DNA from: Clostridia bacterium
GTDB lineage: Bacteria; Bacillota; Clostridia; Oscillospirales; CAG-272
Assembly: GCA_017537175.1 (NCBI GenBank)
Contig: JAFYLH010000012.1
Span: 1-64,000 of the forward strand
Direction of reading: 5' to 3'
Length of the DNA stretch: 64,000 bases
Of this stretch, positions 59,548 to 64,000 are shown piece by piece. The notes beneath the pieces are model-generated. The model saw only the letters and a list, made by a program, of their open reading frames with translations, made no database searches and was not told the origin of the DNA. Within the stretch, counting starts at the first letter, position 1. Each line of letters begins with the position of its first letter. The position numbers and the translations under genes are program-made.

Positions 59548-60825
59548 ATGGCAACTTTAGTTATCATGCCGAGACAGGGACAGAGCGTTGAGAGCTGTGT
59601 CATCACCGAGTGGGTGAAAAAGGTTGGCGACAAGGTTAGCGTAGGCGATACTCTCTTCTCTTACGAGACCGACAAGTCCAGCTTTGAAGAAGCCGCTCAG
59701 GTTGAGGGTACTCTCCTTGCTGTTTTCTGTGAAGACGGTGACGACGTACCTTGTCTTGATCCGGTATGCGTTATCGGTGAAGAGGGTGAGGATTTCTCCG
59801 CACTCGTACCCAAGAAGGAGGAGGAGGCAGCACCTGCACCTGCAGCTGAGGCAGCACCTGCACCCGTTGCAGAAGCTCCCAAGGCTGAGACCGCAGCTCC
59901 CGTAGCTACAAAGAGCGAGGACGGCTTCGTTCGTATCTCCCCCAGAGCAAAGCATCTGGCAGAGCGCACTGATGCAGACCTTTCTAAGGCAGTTCCCACA
60001 GGCCCTATGGGCAGAATCATAGAGAGAGATGTTAACACACTTCTCGACAAGGGTTACCTTGTTGGCGCAGTTACCGAAGAGGCAGTTGCAGCACCCGTTG
60101 CGGCAGCAGAGGCAGCTCCCGCTCCCGAGTACGTTGACGAAAAGCTTTCCAACATCCGTAAGGTTATTGCTAAGGCTATGCACGCATCCCTTTCCGGTAT
60201 GGCTCAGCTTACTCTCAATACATCCTTCGATGCTACCAAGCTTATGGCGCTTCGTAAGACCCTTAAGGCTAATGCAGAGAAGATGGGTATGAACAATATC
60301 ACCCTCAACGATATGGTTCTCTTTGCAGTTGCAAAGACTCTTAAGAATCACCGTGACCTCAACGCTCATTACCTTGACAGTGAGGACAAGATGAGATTCT
60401 TTACAGACGTTCACCTCGGTATCGCTTGTGACACCGACCGCGGACTTCTCGTTCCTACAGTATTCAACGCTAACAAGATGTCCCTCAACGACCTCGCTGC
60501 AGCTTCCAAGAGTGTTATCGGCGAGGCTAAGGGCGGTACTATCAGCCCCGACAAGCTTAAGGGCGCATCCTTTACCGTTACCAACCTCGGTGCTATGGGC
60601 ATCGAGAGTTTCACTCCCGTTGTTAATCCTCCCCAGACCGGTATTCTCGGTGTTGGCACTATCATGCGCCGCGTAAAGAACGTAGGCGGTGAGGACGTAT
60701 TCTACGATGCAATGGGACTTTCTCTCACCTTCGACCACAGAGCTCTTGACGGTGCTCCTGCGGCTAAGTTCTTAAAGGAGCTTTGCGCTAACCTTGAGAA
60801 CTTCGATCTCTTACTTGCTAAGTAA
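59548..60825 (+). CDS. 2-oxoacid dehydrogenase E2 (dihydrolipoyl acyltransferase)
   Basis: 425-residue core subunit. One lipoyl domain (1-80; lipoylated Lys in ETDKSS), an Ala/Pro-rich hinge, the E3-binding domain (VRISPRAKHLAERTDADL, about 130-165), a second Ala-rich hinge and the catalytic domain (about 195-425) with the active-site His in TFDHRALDGAPAA. TAGGAGG precedes the ATG. Could be pyruvate, acetoin or branched-chain type; the pathway is not fixed by sequence. Confidence 0.93.
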   Translation: MATLVIMPRQGQSVESCVITEWVKKVGDKVSVGDTLFSYETDKSSFEEAAQVEGTLLAVFCEDGDDVPCLDPVCVIGEEGEDFSALVPKKEEEAAPAPAAEAAPAPVAEAPKAETAAPVATKSEDGFVRISPRAKHLAERTDADLSKAVPTGPMGRIIERDVNTLLDKGYLVGAVTEEAVAAPVAAAEAAPAPEYVDEKLSNIRKVIAKAMHASLSGMAQLTLNTSFDATKLMALRKTLKANAEKMGMNNITLNDMVLFAVAKTLKNHRDLNAHYLDSEDKMRFFTDVHLGIACDTDRGLLVPTVFNANKMSLNDLAAASKSVIGEAKGGTISPDKLKGASFTVTNLGAMGIESFTPVVNPPQTGILGVGTIMRRVKNVGGEDVFYDAMGLSLTFDHRALDGAPAAKFLKELCANLENFDLLLAK

Positions 60826-60843
60826 TATCGGAGGTATACAGAA

Positions 60844-62208
60844 ATGATTTATGATCTTATAGTTCTCGGCGGCGGCCCTGCAGGTTACAATGCTGCAGAG
60901 CGTGCTGCTCACGCAGGCTTAAAGACCCTCTGTATCGAGGGCAGAAGCCTGGGCGGTGTATGTCTTAACGAGGGCTGCGTTCCCACAAAGACACTTCTTT
61001 ACTCCGCAAAGATTTTTGACTATGCAAAGCACGGTGAAGAGTACGGTGTTAGCTTTGCAGGCGCTTCTATCGACCATGCTAAGGTTGTAGAAAGAAAGGG
61101 CAGAGTAGTTAAGATGCTGGTTGGCGGCATCCAGAATACTCTCAAGAAGGCTGGCGTTGAGGTTGTTAACGCATACGGCGAGATCCTCGGTCGTGATGCA
61201 GAGGGCTTCACCGTAAAGGCAGACGGTAAGGAATACAAGGGCGCTAAGCTCCTTATCTGTACCGGCTCTACCGCAGCTGTTCCCCCCATTCCCGGTCTTC
61301 GTGAAGCAGTTGCTTCCGGCTTTGCAGTTACCAACCGTGAGATCCTTGATATGACCAAGGTTCCCGAAAAGTTCGTTGTTATCGGCGGCGGCGTTATCGG
61401 TCTTGAGATGGCTTCCTACTTCAACTCCGTAGGCTCCAAGGTTACCGTTATCGAGATGCTCGACCATATCGCAGGTCCTACCGACCGTGAGATCTCTAAC
61501 ATCCTTCAGAAGAACTACAAGAAGAAGGGCGTTGAGTTCCTCCTCGGCTGTGCAGTTAAGTCTGTAGGTACTGACAGCGTTACCTACGAAAAGGACGGCA
61601 AGGAATTTACCGTTCCCGCTGACTGCGTACTCGTTTCTATCGGTAGACGTGCTATGACTCAGGGTATCGGCCTTGAGAACATCGGTGTTATCACCGAGCG
61701 CGGTGCTATCGTTACCGACGATCAGATGAGAACAAACGTTGCAGGCGTATGGGCTGCAGGTGACGTAAACGGCAAGTCTATGCTTGCTCATACCGCTTAC
61801 CGTGAAGGTGAGGTTGCAGTAAACAATATGCTTGGCAAGAAGGACTTCATCCACTACGATTCTATCCCCGCTGTTATCTATACCAACCCCGAGGTTGCCT
61901 CCGTTGGTGAAACAGAGGAGACCATCAAGGCTAAGGGTCTTGACGCTAAGTGCCAGAGCTTTACTCTTAAGTACAGCGGTCGTTACATCGCTGAGAACGA
62001 GGGCGGCGACGGTATCGTTAAGATCATCATCGGTAATGAGCACAGAAACATTCTCGGTGTTCATATGATCGGTAACTACGCATCCGAGATCATCTACGGT
62101 GCGGCTATGATGGTTGAAAAGCAGATGAGAGTTGAGAACGTACAGAAGATGGTATTCCCTCATCCCTCCGTTTGCGAAGTAATCCGCGAGGGATTATTCC
62201 AGATCTGA
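60844..62208 (+). CDS. lpdA: Dihydrolipoyl dehydrogenase (E3)
   Basis: 454-residue flavoprotein that reoxidises dihydrolipoamide with NAD. FAD motif GGGPAGYNAAERA, redox disulfide CLNEGC (about residues 40-45), NAD motif GGGVIGLEMASYF, FAD motif GVWAAGDVNG, and the catalytic HPSVCE near the C-terminus (the His/Glu pair). No fused lipoyl domain. 18 bases after E2. Confidence 0.95.
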   Translation: MIYDLIVLGGGPAGYNAAERAAHAGLKTLCIEGRSLGGVCLNEGCVPTKTLLYSAKIFDYAKHGEEYGVSFAGASIDHAKVVERKGRVVKMLVGGIQNTLKKAGVEVVNAYGEILGRDAEGFTVKADGKEYKGAKLLICTGSTAAVPPIPGLREAVASGFAVTNREILDMTKVPEKFVVIGGGVIGLEMASYFNSVGSKVTVIEMLDHIAGPTDREISNILQKNYKKKGVEFLLGCAVKSVGTDSVTYEKDGKEFTVPADCVLVSIGRRAMTQGIGLENIGVITERGAIVTDDQMRTNVAGVWAAGDVNGKSMLAHTAYREGEVAVNNMLGKKDFIHYDSIPAVIYTNPEVASVGETEETIKAKGLDAKCQSFTLKYSGRYIAENEGGDGIVKIIIGNEHRNILGVHMIGNYASEIIYGAAMMVEKQMRVENVQKMVFPHPSVCEVIREGLFQI

Positions 62209-62225
62209 TTACAATAAAAAGGAGC

Positions 62226-62278
62226 TTTTGTGTAACAAAAGCATCCATTAATTCCGAATTCCGCTTTCCGAATTCCGA
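62226..62278 (-). repeat. Hairpin plus four-copy heptamer array
   Basis: Hairpin GCTTTTGTGTAACAAAAGC, then ATTCCGA, ATTCCGC, TTTCCGA, ATTCCGA (62251-62278). It lies between E3 and E1, inside the operon. Confidence 0.7.
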
Positions 62279-62318
62279 ATTTTAAATATAAAAATAATTA
62301 TTTTAAGGAGATATAACT

Positions 62319-64000
62319 ATGCCTAAGAGTCAATATGTAGATCCCGGTAAAGTTTTCGAGCCCGGTTTTATTACATTCCAGGACATTCCCGTAAACCAGT
62401 ACAAGAAGACCTTTGCTGAAGAAAAGAAGCTTTACACCAAGGACGATATGCTCCGTATCTACCGTGATATGAGAATCATCCGTGAGTTCGAGACTATGCT
62501 TAACGAGATTAAGACAAAGTCCGCTTACAATGGTGTTGAGTACAACAATCCCGGTCCTGCTCACCTTTCTCTCGGTCAGGAGGCTTCCGCAGTTGGTGAA
62601 GCTTACGCACTTGACATCAACGACCTTACCTTCGGTTCTCACCGTTCTCACGGCGAGATCCTTGCAAAGGGTCTTTCCTCTATCCATAAGCTCGACGATG
62701 AAGAGCTTTACGACATCATGAAGGAGTTCCTCGGCGGTAGCGTTCTCAGCGTTGTTGAGGGCAAGATGGCTGCTCACGAGAGCATCAAGGAGCTTGCAAT
62801 CGACTTCCTTCTCTACGGTGCACTTGCAGAGGTATTTGCAAGAACCACAGGCTTTAACAAGGGTCTTGGCGGTTCCATGCACGCATTCTTCATTCCCTTC
62901 GGTATCATGCCTAACAACGCTATCGTTGGTGGTGCTGCTCCCGTTGCCCTCGGTGCTGCTCTTTACAAGAGAGCTAACAAGAAGAAGGGTATCGTTGTAG
63001 CTAACTTCGGTGACGGTGCTTGCGGCCGTGGTCCTGTTCTTGAGGCTCTCAACATGGCTTCTATGGACCAGATCAAGCAGCTTTGGGGCAAGGACGGCGT
63101 TAACGGTGACGGCGGTCTTCCCATCCTCTTCAACGTATTCAACAACTTCTACGGCATGGGCGGTCAGACCCGCGGTGAGACCATGGGTTACGATATGGTT
63201 GCTCGTATCGGTGCAGGTGTTAACCCCCAGCAGATGCACGCAGAGCGTGTTAACGGTTACGATCCTCTCGCAGTTATCGACGCTGTTACCAGAAAGAAGG
63301 AGCTTCTCCTCAACGGTGACGGTCCTGCGCTTCTCGACGTTGTAACCTACCGTACCACAGGTCACTCTCCTTCCGACTCCTCCACATACAGAACTCAGGA
63401 AGAGATCGATGCTTGGAAGGCAGCTGATCCTATCGACGCATACAAGGCTAAGCTCATCAAGGGCAAGATGGCTACAGAGAACGACTTTGCAGCTATCGAC
63501 GAGGTTATCATCAGCCGTATGACAGAGATCTGCAAGCTCGCTATCAACGACGAGATCTCTCCCAGAATGGATATGGACAAGGATCCCGATGCTATTGCGA
63601 ACATTATGTTCTCCAACCAGCATGTTAAGTCCATGGATGAGACCAGAGAGCCCGAGGTTCTTGCTCCCAAGGAAGAGAGCCCCAGAGTTAAGGCTATCAA
63701 GAACAAGGTTAGAACTCACTTCGACGCTAACGGCAAGCCCGTAGCTAAGGCTAAGGTATATCAGGTTCGTGACGGTCTCTTTGAAGCTATCGTTGACAAG
63801 TTCTACGAAGACCCCACCCTTATCGCATACGGTGAAGACAACCGTGACTGGGGCGGTGCGTACGCAGTTTACAGAGGTCTTACCGAGGTTATTCCTTACC
63901 ACAGATTCTTCAACTCTCCCATTTCCGAGGCTGCTATCGTTGGTTCCGCAGTTGGTTACGCAATGAGCGGCGGTCGTGTTATCGTTGAGCTTATGTACGC
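62319..64000 (+). CDS. 2-oxoacid dehydrogenase E1, alpha and beta fused (partial)
   Basis: The gene runs off the window; 560 codons are seen from the ATG at 62319, which follows AAGGAG. Thiamine-diphosphate-dependent decarboxylase. Alpha part (about 40-400) has SHRSHGEI, the TPP/Mg motif GDGACGRG (231-238) ending in NVFNNFYG, and VTYRTTGHSPSD. From about residue 470 a beta-type domain begins (AKVYQVRDGLFEAIV, AYGEDNRDWGGAYAVYRGL, NSPISEAAIVGSAVGYAMSG). Fusion of alpha and beta in one chain is less common than separate genes. Gene order E2-E3-E1 is also unusual. Confidence 0.9.
   Translation, partial: MPKSQYVDPGKVFEPGFITFQDIPVNQYKKTFAEEKKLYTKDDMLRIYRDMRIIREFETMLNEIKTKSAYNGVEYNNPGPAHLSLGQEASAVGEAYALDINDLTFGSHRSHGEILAKGLSSIHKLDDEELYDIMKEFLGGSVLSVVEGKMAAHESIKELAIDFLLYGALAEVFARTTGFNKGLGGSMHAFFIPFGIMPNNAIVGGAAPVALGAALYKRANKKKGIVVANFGDGACGRGPVLEALNMASMDQIKQLWGKDGVNGDGGLPILFNVFNNFYGMGGQTRGETMGYDMVARIGAGVNPQQMHAERVNGYDPLAVIDAVTRKKELLLNGDGPALLDVVTYRTTGHSPSDSSTYRTQEEIDAWKAADPIDAYKAKLIKGKMATENDFAAIDEVIISRMTEICKLAINDEISPRMDMDKDPDAIANIMFSNQHVKSMDETREPEVLAPKEESPRVKAIKNKVRTHFDANGKPVAKAKVYQVRDGLFEAIVDKFYEDPTLIAYGEDNRDWGGAYAVYRGLTEVIPYHRFFNSPISEAAIVGSAVGYAMSGGRVIVELMY

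Noticed and set aside
62298-63902. Long open frame (534 codons) antisense to the E1 gene, and similar ones at 60919-62163 and 59557-60738
   Set aside because: They mirror strongly codon-biased genes, are Cys/Val/Leu-rich without domains, and lack ribosome-binding sites; the sense frames are clear enzymes.

Overview
The window looks like chromosome of a spore-forming, anaerobic Clostridia, most likely of the Oscillospirales/Ruminococcaceae type. The evidence is spoVAC, spoVAD and spoVAE, a GlgC/GlgD glycogen system, rubrerythrin, a flavodiiron protein and PerR-type oxygen defence, SLH-domain surface proteins, and many sigma-A promoters of the TTGnnn-N17-TAnAAT form. No rRNA, tRNA, CRISPR array, prophage or transposase gene was seen. 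Family names come from reading motifs in the translations; no database was searched.

Layout. 0-6.2 kb: ftsZ (+), convergent with uvrA and uvrB (-). 6.3-15.2 kb: a mixed region with a DUF4373-like protein, a nucleoside hydrolase, a MATE exporter, two lipoproteins, a metallo-beta-lactamase-fold protein, a lone spoVAC, an acyltransferase-like protein and a degenerate sensor-like protein. 15.4-26.7 kb: gap, a leucine-rich-repeat/SLH surface protein, a KtrB/KtrA-type potassium system, a TIR + RCC1-repeat gene broken by an apparent one-base frameshift, a ribbon-helix-helix protein, a SLOG-like protein, and a second SLH protein. 26.8-34.7 kb: a metal-homeostasis island. It has a four-copy, 83-bp-period promoter/operator array, then an ArsR/SmtB repressor, an HMA metallochaperone and a P1B-ATPase, followed by an ABC operon with a His-rich loop and Cys-motif partners, and a convergent ZIP transporter. 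35-41.2 kb: iron and oxygen defence (ferritin, flavodiiron/rubredoxin fusion, 4Fe-4S protein, Crp/Fnr regulator, PerR-like regulator, rubrerythrin). 41.8-44.4 kb: an MBOAT/DHHW pair for surface O-acetylation. 44.8-55 kb: a glycogen locus, glgB-C-D-A then glgP and a GH13 enzyme. 55-58.5 kb (-): spoVAD-spoVAE, and an ECF sigma factor overlapping a membrane-anchored serpin. 58.8-64 kb: a DeoR-type regulator and a 2-oxoacid dehydrogenase operon in the order E2, E3, fused E1 alpha-beta, the last gene running off the end.

The most interesting items are the helically phased operator array upstream of the ArsR gene; the sigma factor/serpin pair, in which a protease-trap domain appears to replace the sensor part of an anti-sigma factor; the TIR-RCC1 protein next to a SLOG protein, a candidate nucleotide-signalling conflict system; a palindrome exactly at -41.5 of the promoter divergent from a Crp/Fnr gene; and several families of small intergenic elements. 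These are tandem heptamer arrays joined to hairpins, strings of unrelated hairpins separated by one constant linker, and GTAGGG hairpins, one of which lies in frame inside a gene.
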